A DNA stretch of 64,000 nucleotides from Cognatiyoonia koreensis (GTDB lineage: Bacteria > Pseudomonadota > Alphaproteobacteria > Rhodobacterales > Rhodobacteraceae). This document shows, in pieces, positions 1 to 8,202 of this stretch. Below the pieces are notes generated by a model that was not told the DNA's origin, did not search any database, and saw nothing but the letters and a program-made list of their open reading frames with translations. The DNA is taken from contig NZ_FOIZ01000001.1 in the NCBI RefSeq assembly GCF_900109295.1, forward strand, positions 1,798,001 through 1,862,000, written 5' to 3'. The translations under genes were made by a program, and so were the position numbers. Position 1 is the first letter of the stretch. Every line of letters begins with the position of its first letter.

Positions 1-826
1 CAAGGCGCAGCAAGTCTTCTTCGGCTTCTTCTTCAAGGAATGCCATTGCATCGTCGATGGTAATGACGCCGACAATCCGGTCGTCGTCGTCGACCACGGG
101 GGCCGTAATCATGTGATAGTGGTTGATGGCCTGCGCCACCTCTTCCACATCCTGAGCGACGTGGAAGGTGCGAAAGCTGTCCTCCATGATGTCGCGCAGA
201 CGTGTCGCGCGCGGGCTGGACAGCAGCCGCCCAAGTGTCACGTAACCCACTGCTTTTAGACGCGGGTCCACAAGGATGATGTGATAGAACTGGTCCGGAA
301 GGATCACGTCCGAACGCATGTAGTCGATGGCCTCTCCGACAGACCAGTGTTCAGGCGCGCGCACCAGTTCGCTTTGCATGTGCCGCCCGGCGGATTCCTC
401 GGGGTAGGACAGCGCCTGCTCGACGGCGACACGGTCCGGCGCTGCCAATGCGTCAAGAACCTGTTCCTGCTGGTCCTCGTCCAGGTATTCGACAAGGTCC
501 ACGACATCGTCGCTTTCCAGATCGCGCACCACGGTGGCAAGGTCTTCGGGGGCGAGGCTTTCCAGCACTTCTTCCCGCAGGTTCTCGTCAAGTTCCGACA
601 GGGTTTCGCCGTCGATCCCGCCTTTCCAGAGCGTCAGGAAGTCCCGTCTGTCGCGCGCGTCGACCTGTTCAATCAGATGCGCGATGTCGGCAGGGTGAAT
701 CGGCTCAAGTATCGCGTTGAGCGTGTCCACGTCTTGTGCTTGGACAGCCGCAAGAACGTCGGCGATCACGCGGTCTGTAATGCCGAAGGCTTCGTCTTCG
801 GGATCGATGGTATCGCTATCTAACAT
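1..826 (-). CDS. mgtE: Magnesium transporter MgtE, N-terminal cytoplasmic part (cut by window edge)
   Basis: An open frame runs from an ATG at 826 leftwards off the window and gives about 275 residues. The translation starts MLDSDTIDPEDEAFG and forms the acidic helical MgtE N domain (residues about 25-140, with HPADIAHLIEQ and LESDDVVDLVEYLDEDQ). A CBS pair follows (VGYVTLGRLL and RIVGVITIDDAM). In this family the N and CBS domains sense cytoplasmic Mg2+ and gate a five-helix channel; that membrane part lies outside the window. The gene is divergent from the guanine deaminase gene, with an 88-base gap. The family assignment is firm, but completeness cannot be judged. Confidence 0.93.
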   Translation of the reverse strand, partial: MLDSDTIDPEDEAFGITDRVIADVLAAVQAQDVDTLNAILEPIHPADIAHLIEQVDARDRRDFLTLWKGGIDGETLSELDENLREEVLESLAPEDLATVVRDLESDDVVDLVEYLDEDQQEQVLDALAAPDRVAVEQALSYPEESAGRHMQSELVRAPEHWSVGEAIDYMRSDVILPDQFYHIILVDPRLKAVGYVTLGRLLSSPRATRLRDIMEDSFRTFHVAQDVEEVAQAINHYHMITAPVVDDDDRIVGVITIDDAMAFLEEEAEEDLLRL

Positions 827-914
827 GGGGCACCTCGCAAGCTGAGCCACAACATAGAGTTTCCGCGTGCCACCACAATGGCGTTTCAGGAATGACATCG
901 CTAGTCTGCGCCAC

Positions 915-2201
915 ATGACGACACAGCTTCTTCTTGGCCAGACCCTTTCCTTTGACGGCGACCCGTTTATCGCCCCATGGGAGGACGTGACAAAGCACGA
1001 CAGCGCAGGTGGGGTGCTGATCAAGGATGGTGTCATTTCCGCCGTTGGGACCGGTGCGGACCTGCGTGCGCGACATCCTGATGCAATGGTCGTGGATTAT
1101 GGCGATCACCTGATCAGTGCGGGCTTTGTGGACGCCCATATGCACTATCCGCAGACCGGCATCATCGCCAGCTGGGGCAAGCAGCTGATTGACTGGCTGA
1201 ACACATATACCTTCCCCGAAGAAGCGCGTTTTGGTGACCGGGTCTATGCGGACGACGTCGCGACGCGCACGCTTGACCTTGCACTTGCGAACGGCACGAC
1301 CACGCTGACCAGTTTCTGCACGATCCATCCCGAAAGCGTTGATGCTTTTTTCGATGCGGCAGCCATCCGCAACATGGCGGTTGTCGCAGGCAAGACCTGC
1401 ATGGATCGCAATGCGCCTGACAATCTGCGCGACACTGCAGCGCGGGCCTATGATGAAAGCAAGGCCTTGCTAGAACACTGGCACGGAAGGGGCCGCGCAT
1501 CATACGCGATCACGCCGCGGTTTTCACCGACGTCGACGCCGGATCAACTTGCAGCACTCGGGGCGCTTTGGGCTGAACATCCAGACGTATTGATGCAGAC
1601 CCACCTGAGCGAGCAGACAGCAGAACTATCCTGGGTGGCAGAGCTGTTTCCGGACGCGCGCGACTATCTGGAAACTTACGAAACCTTCGGGCTGCTGGGT
1701 GAAAACGGCGTGTTCGGCCATGCGATCCACCTGACAACGCGCGAACGTGATCGTCTGGCGGAAGCAGGCGCGGCCATCGTGCATTGTCCGACATCCAATA
1801 TGTTTATCGGCTCGGGGCTGTGTCCGGTGTCCGCGCTCAAGCAGCAAACTATCGCTGTCGGGCTGGCAACGGACACGGGCGGCGGGTCTTCGTTTTCGAT
1901 GCTGCGCACAATGGCGGCCGCCTACGAGGTGGGACAATTGTCCGGCACTGCCCTGCACCCTGCACAACTGATGTGGCTTGCAACAGAAGGATCGGCGGGA
2001 GCCTTGAAAAAATCCGGACATATCGGTCACTTGGCTGCGGGTGCCGCTGCCGACATCTGCGTGATCGACTTGCAATCGACCCCGGCAATCGCGCAACGCG
2101 CTATCCGCGCTAACGGGTTCTGGGACGCGCTGTTCCCGACAATCATGATGGGCGATGACCGCGCCATCGCGGATGTTTATGTTGCCGGGGTGCGTGTCTA
2201 G
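915..2201 (+). CDS. guaD: Guanine deaminase
   Basis: A 428-residue amidohydrolase that would hydrolyse guanine to xanthine and ammonia in purine catabolism. Zinc-site motifs are in the expected order: VDAHMHYPQT (HxH), MQTHLSEQ, GHAIHLT and ATDTGGGSSFSML (the Asp ligand). The FCTIHPES segment is also typical of guanine deaminases. I chose the ATG at 915 because the protein then begins MTTQLLLGQTLSFDGDPF; a longer GTG-initiated reading at 867 adds a non-conserved tail. It converges on a second purine deaminase gene, and the two share the stop overlap CTAG. Confidence 0.93.
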   Translation: MTTQLLLGQTLSFDGDPFIAPWEDVTKHDSAGGVLIKDGVISAVGTGADLRARHPDAMVVDYGDHLISAGFVDAHMHYPQTGIIASWGKQLIDWLNTYTFPEEARFGDRVYADDVATRTLDLALANGTTTLTSFCTIHPESVDAFFDAAAIRNMAVVAGKTCMDRNAPDNLRDTAARAYDESKALLEHWHGRGRASYAITPRFSPTSTPDQLAALGALWAEHPDVLMQTHLSEQTAELSWVAELFPDARDYLETYETFGLLGENGVFGHAIHLTTRERDRLAEAGAAIVHCPTSNMFIGSGLCPVSALKQQTIAVGLATDTGGGSSFSMLRTMAAAYEVGQLSGTALHPAQLMWLATEGSAGALKKSGHIGHLAAGAAADICVIDLQSTPAIAQRAIRANGFWDALFPTIMMGDDRAIADVYVAGVRV

Positions 2202-3529
2202 GCGAGCGCTGCAGCCAACTGATTTTGTCGCCGGATCGCCGTTTCAACATCAAAACTGATAATCCGGCCATCGCTGACGATCTGGCGGCCTTCGACGAAC
2301 AGATCACGGACCCGCTGTGGCCCGGCAAGCAGCAAGGCCGCAGGATCCCATGACCCTGCACTTTCGATGCCGCTGACGTCCCAGATCGCGAGATCGGCGC
2401 GCTTGCCGACACAGATCTGGCCGCAATCATCGCGCCCCAGCACAACGGCCCCGCCACGCGTCGCGATCCACAGTGCTTCGCGCGCATTCATCGCATCGGC
2501 CCCGTTCTGCACGCGCTGCAAAAGCATGGCCTGGCGCGCCTCGGCGATCAGATTACCCGCGTCGTTGCTGGCTGATCCGTCCACCCCAAGCCCGACGTTC
2601 ACACCCGCATCGCGCATCCGGCGCACCGGCGCGATACCTGACCCGAGCCGGCAGTTCGAACAAGGGCAATGCGCAACACCGGTGCGGCTTTGTGCGAAAA
2701 GGTCGATTTCGTGGGTGTCCAACTTGACACAATGCGCGTGCCAGACATCCTGCCCCGTCCAGCCAAGGTCTTCGGCGTATTGGCCGGGGCGGCAGCCGAA
2801 TTTTTCAAGCGAATAGGCAATGTCTTCTTCGTTTTCGGCCAGATGCGTGTGCAGCATCACGCCCTTGTCGCGCGCAAGGATGGCGGCATTGCGCATCAAA
2901 TCGCGCGACACGGAAAACGGGGAACAGGGCGCAATGCCGACGCGGACCATCGCCCCCGGTGACGGGTCGTGAAAGGCATCAACAACACGGATGCAATCGT
3001 TCAAAATTGCAGATTCCTGTTCCACCAGCGAATCCGGGGGCAACCCGCCATCGCTTTCTCCGATACTCATCGCGCCGCGCGTGGGGTGAAAGCGCAGGCC
3101 AACCTCTGCGGCCGCTGCGATGGTGTCATCAAGGCGCGCGCCATTGGGAAAAAGATAAAGGTGATCAGAGGTCAGCGTGCAGCCTGACAGCGCAAGTTCA
3201 GCAAGGCCGATTTGGGCCGACACAAACATTTCCTCGGGACCGAAGCGGGACCAGATCGGATAGAGCGTCTGCAGCCAACCAAACAATAGCGCATCCTGCG
3301 CCCCCGGCACTGCGCGGGTCAGCGTCTGGTAAAGATGGTGGTGCGTGTTCACCAGTCCCGGTGTCACAACGCAAGTGGCCACGTCGACCACCCTGCCCGA
3401 AGATTCGAGATTAGGACCAATGGCTGCGATGATGCCGTCGCGCAAAAGGATATCGTGGCCCGCCAGTTCCGTGCCAGCGTCATCCATTGTCAGGATGCGC
3501 TGCGCGCCCCTCAAGAGCACTTCAGCCAT
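2198..3529 (-). CDS. 8-oxoguanine deaminase (amidohydrolase)
   Basis: A 443-residue amidohydrolase that begins MAEVLLRGAQRILTMDDAG. Metal-site segments are visible: TPGLVNTHHHLYQTLTRAVP, HTHLAENEEDI, WHAHCVKLD and LGVDGSASNDAGNL. The overall pattern (SDHLYLFPNG, RGAMSIGESDGGLPPD) matches the family that deaminates 8-oxoguanine to urate, a relative of atrazine chlorohydrolase and TrzN. Its ATG overlaps the 3' end of hisN by 8 bases, so the two are probably co-transcribed. The substrate is inferred from family resemblance; hydroxydechloroatrazine-type activity is the main alternative. Confidence 0.85.
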   Translation of the reverse strand: MAEVLLRGAQRILTMDDAGTELAGHDILLRDGIIAAIGPNLESSGRVVDVATCVVTPGLVNTHHHLYQTLTRAVPGAQDALLFGWLQTLYPIWSRFGPEEMFVSAQIGLAELALSGCTLTSDHLYLFPNGARLDDTIAAAAEVGLRFHPTRGAMSIGESDGGLPPDSLVEQESAILNDCIRVVDAFHDPSPGAMVRVGIAPCSPFSVSRDLMRNAAILARDKGVMLHTHLAENEEDIAYSLEKFGCRPGQYAEDLGWTGQDVWHAHCVKLDTHEIDLFAQSRTGVAHCPCSNCRLGSGIAPVRRMRDAGVNVGLGVDGSASNDAGNLIAEARQAMLLQRVQNGADAMNAREALWIATRGGAVVLGRDDCGQICVGKRADLAIWDVSGIESAGSWDPAALLLAGPQRVRDLFVEGRQIVSDGRIISFDVETAIRRQNQLAAALA

Positions 3530-4337
3530 CGACGGTTTCTTGCAAAATCGACAGGGCGACCGCATGGATATCGGGATTAGCCGCAGCGATCACGCGCCCG
3601 CCGTGGTGTGCAGCCCCGCCCTGCCAGTTGGACACGATACCGCCTGCTGCCTCGATGACGCAGATCGGTGCGTGGATATCATAGGGCTGCAGCCCTGCTT
3701 CGATCACCAGATCGACCTGCCCGGCCGCAAGAAGCGCGTAAGCATAACAATCAAGACCATAGCGGGTCAGTTTGACGCCGGACGCGATCTTTTCGAAGGC
3801 GCGCCGTTCAAGGTTCGTTCCGACTTCCGGAAATGTGGTGAGCAGCGTCGCCTGCGCGAAACCCACTTTGCGGCGGGCGGCAAGCGGCTGCGTGCCTTGC
3901 GGACCGGTCATCGTCGCGCGGCCAAAACCGCCTTCGAACCGTTCCTGAATATAGGGCTGATCGATAATGCCAAAAAGCGGGCCAGTTTGGTCGGCGACCG
4001 AGATCAGAACCCCCCAGGTCGGCGTGCCACTGATATAGCCGCGCGTGCCGTCAATCGGATCAAGCACCCAGGTCAGCCCGCTGGAACCGGGTTTCGTGCC
4101 GAATTCCTCGCCCAGAATGCCATCGTCCGGCCGTTCTGTTTCAAGAACGCGGCGCATCGCGGCTTCGGCGGCGCGGTCCGCTTCGGTGACAGGATCGAAA
4201 AGCTGGCCATCACCGGCCTTATCATCCGCCATCAGTCCCGGCACACGGAACAGGCGAAGTGTTTCGGTGCGCGCCGCATCTGCAAGCAAATGCGCCACGC
4301 GGATCAAATCATCTTTGGTCGCAGAATCGGGTGACAT
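3522..4337 (-). CDS. hisN: Histidinol-phosphatase, inositol monophosphatase fold
   Basis: A 271-residue Mg2+-dependent phosphatase. Signature segments are DPVTEADRAAE (metal site), WVLDPIDGTRGYISG (catalytic metal motif) and YDIHAPICVIEAAGG near the C-terminus. Within the superfamily, the DPIDGTRGYISG and PYDIHA wording is typical of HisN, which removes phosphate from histidinol phosphate in histidine synthesis, rather than of inositol monophosphatases such as the SuhB homologue at 57570. It is the first gene of a pair with the 8-oxoguanine deaminase gene, which is an odd partner for histidine synthesis. Confidence 0.85.
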   Translation of the reverse strand: MSPDSATKDDLIRVAHLLADAARTETLRLFRVPGLMADDKAGDGQLFDPVTEADRAAEAAMRRVLETERPDDGILGEEFGTKPGSSGLTWVLDPIDGTRGYISGTPTWGVLISVADQTGPLFGIIDQPYIQERFEGGFGRATMTGPQGTQPLAARRKVGFAQATLLTTFPEVGTNLERRAFEKIASGVKLTRYGLDCYAYALLAAGQVDLVIEAGLQPYDIHAPICVIEAAGGIVSNWQGGAAHHGGRVIAAANPDIHAVALSILQETVDG

Positions 4338-4407
4338 GCGTGTCGTTGCCTGACGTCATTAAAGTGTAGATAATGCTGACAGGCACCGCCCAATCAGGCA
4401 AGCCCTG

Positions 4408-4779
4408 TTATGCCGCCTCACTCAGCACGCGGGCCAGATCGAACAGACGCCGTCGCTGGTTTTCGGGAATGGCATAGTAAGAGCGCAGGAGTTCAAGTGC
4501 CTCCTTGTCAGTCAGGATATCCCCCGGAATATCTGACCGCTCCGCCAGGTCGGACGTCTTGCTGTCCAACCCTTCAAAGAAGAATGAAACCGGTACTTCA
4601 AGCACGGTGGCGATATCCCAAAGCCGGGATGCGCTGACCCGGTTCATGCCGGTTTCGTATTTCTGAATCTGCTGGAACTTGATCCCGACGCTTTCAGCGA
4701 GCTGCTGCTGCGTGGTGCCGTTCATCCAGCGACGATGCCGGATACGTTTGCCAACATGGACGTCAACTGGGTGTTTCAT
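4408..4779 (-). CDS. XRE-family DNA-binding regulator
   Basis: A 123-residue cytoplasmic regulator with one Cro/CI helix-turn-helix near residues 10-65 (RIRHRRWMNGTTQQQLAESVG then FQQIQKYETG). A short C-terminal tail, ELLRSYYAIPENQRRRLFDLARVL, follows; it is shared by a widespread roseobacter and rhizobial XRE group. I chose the ATG at 4779 because a strong ribosome binding site (AAGGAAGCAAGC) precedes it and the longer reading is not protein-like. The target genes are unknown. It stands alone, 70 bases upstream of hisN in the same direction. Confidence 0.88.
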   Translation of the reverse strand: MKHPVDVHVGKRIRHRRWMNGTTQQQLAESVGIKFQQIQKYETGMNRVSASRLWDIATVLEVPVSFFFEGLDSKTSDLAERSDIPGDILTDKEALELLRSYYAIPENQRRRLFDLARVLSEAA

Positions 4780-5041
4780 GCTTGCTTCCTTCTTTTCGCA
4801 GCTCTTCCGCGATGTGTCCTTTGAGGGCCGGTCGATACGCTTCGGAATCAAGAGCCGGCATCCAATCTGCGACCTCAATCAAACAAAACATGCAAAACAC
4901 GCAACGGTTGCATTCGGTTTCATAACTTAAGGACAGGTTCCTTCGGAAGAGTTAACTGAAAAACGGTCAAAAACCTGGCAGACGACTCGCACCTCGCCCG
5001 CACATGCGTATGACTACCACAGTAGACAAAGGAATCGCCGC

Positions 5042-6004
5042 ATGATCACCGCCTTTCAGGTCCAGACCCCGCAAACTGCTCCGAAACTGGTCCAAATCGC
5101 TGCTCCGACACCGAAAAAAGGGCAGGTTTTGCTCAAAATAGAGGCATGTGGGCTGAACTTCGCCGACTTGCTGATGGCAAAGGGCACCTATCAGGACACG
5201 CCCGAACCTCCCTTCACCTTGGGACTGGAGGTCTGCGGCACCGTTCTGGAAGTCGGCGAAGGTGTGACGCATCCCGAAATCGGTGCGCGTGTCGCAGTTT
5301 TCGGCGGTCAGGGCGGGCTTGCCGAGCAGGGCGTGTTCCCGGCGGATCTGTGTTTGCCTGTTCCGGACAAAATGCCCGCTGAGGTTGCCGCAGGGTTCAT
5401 GGTTGCATACGGCACGTCTCACCTTGCACTTACCAGACGTGCGCACTTGCGCGCGGATGAAACGCTGCTGGTTCTGGGTGCGGCGGGCGGTGTCGGGCTG
5501 ACAGCGATCGAGGTTGGCAAAGCGCTGGGTGCGACTGTCATCGCTGTTGCACGCGGCGCGGATAAACTGGCCGTCGCGAAAGCCGCCGGTGCCGATCATG
5601 TGCTTGACAGCGATAACGATGACATCCTCGCGGCGGTCAAGGCGCTTGGCGGCGCGGATGTGGTGTATGATCCTGTGGGCGGCGATCTGTTCAAAGCCGC
5701 CTTGCGAGCCTGTAACCGCGAAGCCCGCGTTTTGACAATCGGATTTGCAAGTGGCGACGTGCCACAAATTCCGGCCAACATCATTCTGGTCAAGAACATC
5801 AGCGTGATCGGATTCTATTGGGGCGGATATCTCAAGTTCAATCAGGCGGCATTGCTCGACAGTCTTGCCGAGCTGATGACATGGTGGGCCGATGGCCGTC
5901 TGAAACCGCACGTCAGCCACATTGTGCCGCTGGCGCAGGCGCAGGATGCGCTTGACCTGCTGGAAAAGCGCAAATCCACCGGCAAGGTCGTGGTGACGCC
6001 CTAG
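5042..6004 (+). CDS. Zinc-free quinone oxidoreductase, MDR family
   Basis: A 320-residue medium-chain reductase. The N-terminal GroES-like part (residues 1-115) has CGLNFADLLMAKGTY and FTLGLEVCGTV, and lacks zinc-binding cysteines and histidines in the usual places. The Rossmann part has LVLGAAGGVGLTAIEVGKALGA, which favours NADPH. Members reduce quinones or enoyl substrates by two electrons. AAAGGA precedes the ATG. The gene converges on the LysR gene with a CTAG stop overlap. The exact substrate cannot be read from sequence. Confidence 0.85.
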   Translation: MITAFQVQTPQTAPKLVQIAAPTPKKGQVLLKIEACGLNFADLLMAKGTYQDTPEPPFTLGLEVCGTVLEVGEGVTHPEIGARVAVFGGQGGLAEQGVFPADLCLPVPDKMPAEVAAGFMVAYGTSHLALTRRAHLRADETLLVLGAAGGVGLTAIEVGKALGATVIAVARGADKLAVAKAAGADHVLDSDNDDILAAVKALGGADVVYDPVGGDLFKAALRACNREARVLTIGFASGDVPQIPANIILVKNISVIGFYWGGYLKFNQAALLDSLAELMTWWADGRLKPHVSHIVPLAQAQDALDLLEKRKSTGKVVVTP

Positions 6005-6849
6005 TCCTTGTAAGCCTTGCGAATGATCGCGGCGACTGCTGCGCTGACATGCGCACCCGGTTGCTGCACATAAAGATTGATGTTCTGCGCGCCGAGATCA
6101 GGCAAGGCACCACCATGGTCGATGACAACTGTATGCGGCGGCAAGCCCCCTTCAATTGCGGCTGTCACGGCCAGATCGGCGCTGACGGCGGCTTCGACCG
6201 CGTTGTCGAGCTCTGAGTCGACAGCCATTTCCCATGGGACCCCGGCCGCGTTCAGCGTGCGCAATACACCGGTGCGGAAAATGCATTTCGTGCAATGGGC
6301 AATCCGCAGCGGTCTTTCGCGCCAGATCACACCATCGACCGCCCCGACCCAGACCATCGGCAAAGAAATCAGCGTTTCTCCCTTCGGATCGCACGCGTCT
6401 TCGGTCGTCAGGATGAAATCGCACTCACCCCGCGCGAACATCTCCTTGAGCCGTAACGTCGGGGCGGAAATCAGCCTGACCCGCATCCGGGGAAATTCGG
6501 CCGCAACCTGTTTCAACACGCGCGGCACCGTGGGGTAGATGATGTCATGCGGCACGCCAAGCTTGAGTTCGCCTTCAAATTCCTGCGCCGTCAGCTTGCG
6601 ATAAATCTCATCGTTCAGCGCAAGCATCCGCTGGCCGTAGCCAACAAGCTGTTCACCAGCCGCCGTCAGTCCGATTGTGCGCGCCGATCTGTCGAGCAAT
6701 TGCAGACCAAGTGCTTCTTCCAGACGCTTCAACTGCATGGAAACAGCGGATTGCGTCAGGTTCAGCATACCCGCGGCACGGGTCACCCCGCCGGACTCGG
6801 CCACCGTTACAAAGGAACGCAGCGCGGTCATGTCCAGATTGCGCAACAT
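6001..6849 (-). CDS. LysR-family transcriptional regulator
   Basis: A 282-residue LysR-type regulator. The winged helix-turn-helix lies at residues 8-67 (LRSFVTVAESGGVTRAAGMLNLTQSAVSMQLKRLEEALG), followed by a periplasmic-binding-protein-like effector domain. The protein begins MLRNLDMTALRSF; starting at the second Met (residue 7) is possible. It is divergent from the DUF1127 gene, and the gap carries a short dyad that could be its operator. The effector and regulon are unknown. Confidence 0.9.
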   Translation of the reverse strand: MLRNLDMTALRSFVTVAESGGVTRAAGMLNLTQSAVSMQLKRLEEALGLQLLDRSARTIGLTAAGEQLVGYGQRMLALNDEIYRKLTAQEFEGELKLGVPHDIIYPTVPRVLKQVAAEFPRMRVRLISAPTLRLKEMFARGECDFILTTEDACDPKGETLISLPMVWVGAVDGVIWRERPLRIAHCTKCIFRTGVLRTLNAAGVPWEMAVDSELDNAVEAAVSADLAVTAAIEGGLPPHTVVIDHGGALPDLGAQNINLYVQQPGAHVSAAVAAIIRKAYKD

Positions 6850-6893
6850 ATCACAACTCCTGATGTCTCAATTCAAAATCATTCGTTTTACTT

Positions 6894-6908
6894 ATGCATT
6901 GCAAGCAT
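6894..6908. promoter_or_regulatory. Short LysR-type dyad (ATGC-N7-GCAT)
   Basis: An interrupted inverted repeat ATGC-N7-GCAT in the 114-base gap between the divergent LysR and DUF1127 genes. Size and placement fit a LysR operator (T-N11-A type). The arms are only 4 bases long, so it could occur by chance. Confidence 0.35.
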
Positions 6909-6963
6909 CGATATATCAAGCATGGACATGCATTGACGCAAACACATCAGAAAGGTTGAAGTA

Positions 6964-7179
6964 ATGGCATATCTGGACAGTACCCTCCGCACCCGGCGGC
7001 ACACCCGTTTCGGCGTATTCGCCATGCTCAGGCAAATGCACGCGCTTGCACGGCAGCGTCGCGCGCTGGCCGACCTTGACGCCCACTTGCGCGCCGATAT
7101 CGGCGTAAATGCCCAAGAGGCCCAAAAAGAGGCAAAGCGGCCAATCTGGGACGCGCCTGACCACTGGTTTCGTCGATAG
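6964..7179 (+). CDS. Small DUF1127 protein
   Basis: A 71-residue protein that begins MAYLDSTLRTRRHTRFGVFAMLRQ. Its C-terminal half, RQRRALADLDAHLRADIGVN, is the arginine-rich DUF1127 (YjiS-like) motif. Relatives in alphaproteobacteria are small stress-responsive proteins linked to phosphate, carbon storage and small-RNA turnover; here no role can be assigned. AAGGTTGAAGTA precedes the ATG. It is divergent from the LysR gene, which may regulate it. Confidence 0.82.
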   Translation: MAYLDSTLRTRRHTRFGVFAMLRQMHALARQRRALADLDAHLRADIGVNAQEAQKEAKRPIWDAPDHWFRR

Positions 7180-7317
7180 CTGCGACATTCCCGCGCAAAT
7201 CGGTCGGATTAAGGCGAAAGCACCGCGTAAGGCCCTTGAATTAGCCCCGTTTCATGCCAATATCGACGCCATGGATGCCGATAATCGGCGCCCGGAATTT
7301 TCTTTTTGGAGGTCTCT

Positions 7318-8115
7318 ATGGCTGAATACCAAACAATCCGGACGGCGGGCGGGGTCCGCGCGGCTGCGATCGACGAGGGCCTACGCGCCCACATGAACAA
7401 GGTCTACGGCACAATGTCCGTGGGCATGTTCATTACATTTGCCGCCGCTTGGGCCATTTCCGGCCTGGCTGTCACGAATGATCCCGCTGCCGCTGCCGCA
7501 ACACTCGGCAACGGAACGATGTTGTCCGGCCTTGGTGCCGCGATCTACCTGTCGCCGCTGCGCTGGGTTATCATGCTTGCGCCGCTTGCCTTTATCTTCT
7601 TCGGCTTCGGCGCGGCGATGAATCGCCTGTCCGCAGCCGGGGTCCAGACAGCGTTCTACGTCTTTGCTGTTCTGATGGGTCTGTCGATCAGTTCCATCTT
7701 TCTTGTCTTTACCGGCTTTTCGATCATCCAGGTCTTCCTGGTGACCGCGATCGCCTTTGCCGGTCTGTCCCTCTGGGGTTACACGACAAAGAAAGATATC
7801 TCTGGTTGGGGTAGCTTCCTCATCATGGGTGTGATCGGTCTGATCGCTGCATCCCTGCTGAACATCGGCGTTGCCTACTTTACAGGTGCCCCGGTTGCCG
7901 GCTTGGACCTTGCGATCTCGATCCTTGGTGTGCTGATCTTTGCCGGTCTGACCGCTTATGACACGCAGAACATCAAGAACATCTACATCCAGCACGCCGC
8001 CGCTGGCGATCAGGAATGGCTGGGTAAGGCTGCGATCATGGGCGCATTGAGCCTGTATCTCGACTTTATCAACATGTTCATGTTCCTGCTGCAGTTGCTG
8101 GGCAACAGAGAATAA
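7318..8115 (+). CDS. Bax inhibitor-1/YccA family membrane protein
   Basis: A 265-residue integral membrane protein with about seven hydrophobic segments. It begins MAEYQTIRTAGGVRAAAIDEGLRAHMNKVYGTMSVGMFITFAAAWA and ends with the family-typical YDTQNIKNIYI and ALSLYLDFINMFMFLLQLLGNRE. Bacterial members are linked to membrane protein quality control (YccA inhibits FtsH) or ion flux. A GGAGG lies 7 bases before the ATG at 7318. A strong terminator follows, so it is probably monocistronic. Confidence 0.92.
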   Translation: MAEYQTIRTAGGVRAAAIDEGLRAHMNKVYGTMSVGMFITFAAAWAISGLAVTNDPAAAAATLGNGTMLSGLGAAIYLSPLRWVIMLAPLAFIFFGFGAAMNRLSAAGVQTAFYVFAVLMGLSISSIFLVFTGFSIIQVFLVTAIAFAGLSLWGYTTKKDISGWGSFLIMGVIGLIAASLLNIGVAYFTGAPVAGLDLAISILGVLIFAGLTAYDTQNIKNIYIQHAAAGDQEWLGKAAIMGALSLYLDFINMFMFLLQLLGNRE

Positions 8116-8141
8116 CACCTCTCTGACACTGAACAAAATGA

Positions 8142-8174
8142 CCCCGCCTGACCGAATGTCAGGCGGGGTTTTTT
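8142..8174 (+). terminator. Rho-independent terminator after the Bax inhibitor-1 family gene
   Basis: A perfect 11-base-pair stem (CCCCGCCTGAC / GTCAGGCGGGG) with a 5-base loop, followed by six T residues on the plus strand, 26 bases after the stop codon. It separates this gene from the convergent dipeptidase-like gene. Confidence 0.93.
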
Positions 8175-8202
8175 CGTACCTGTCCAAACGGCATGAGCCG
8201 CC

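Noticed and set aside
281-823. Plus-strand 180-residue open frame at the left edge
   Set aside because: It is antisense to the mgtE frame, which has recognisable MgtE-N and CBS domains.
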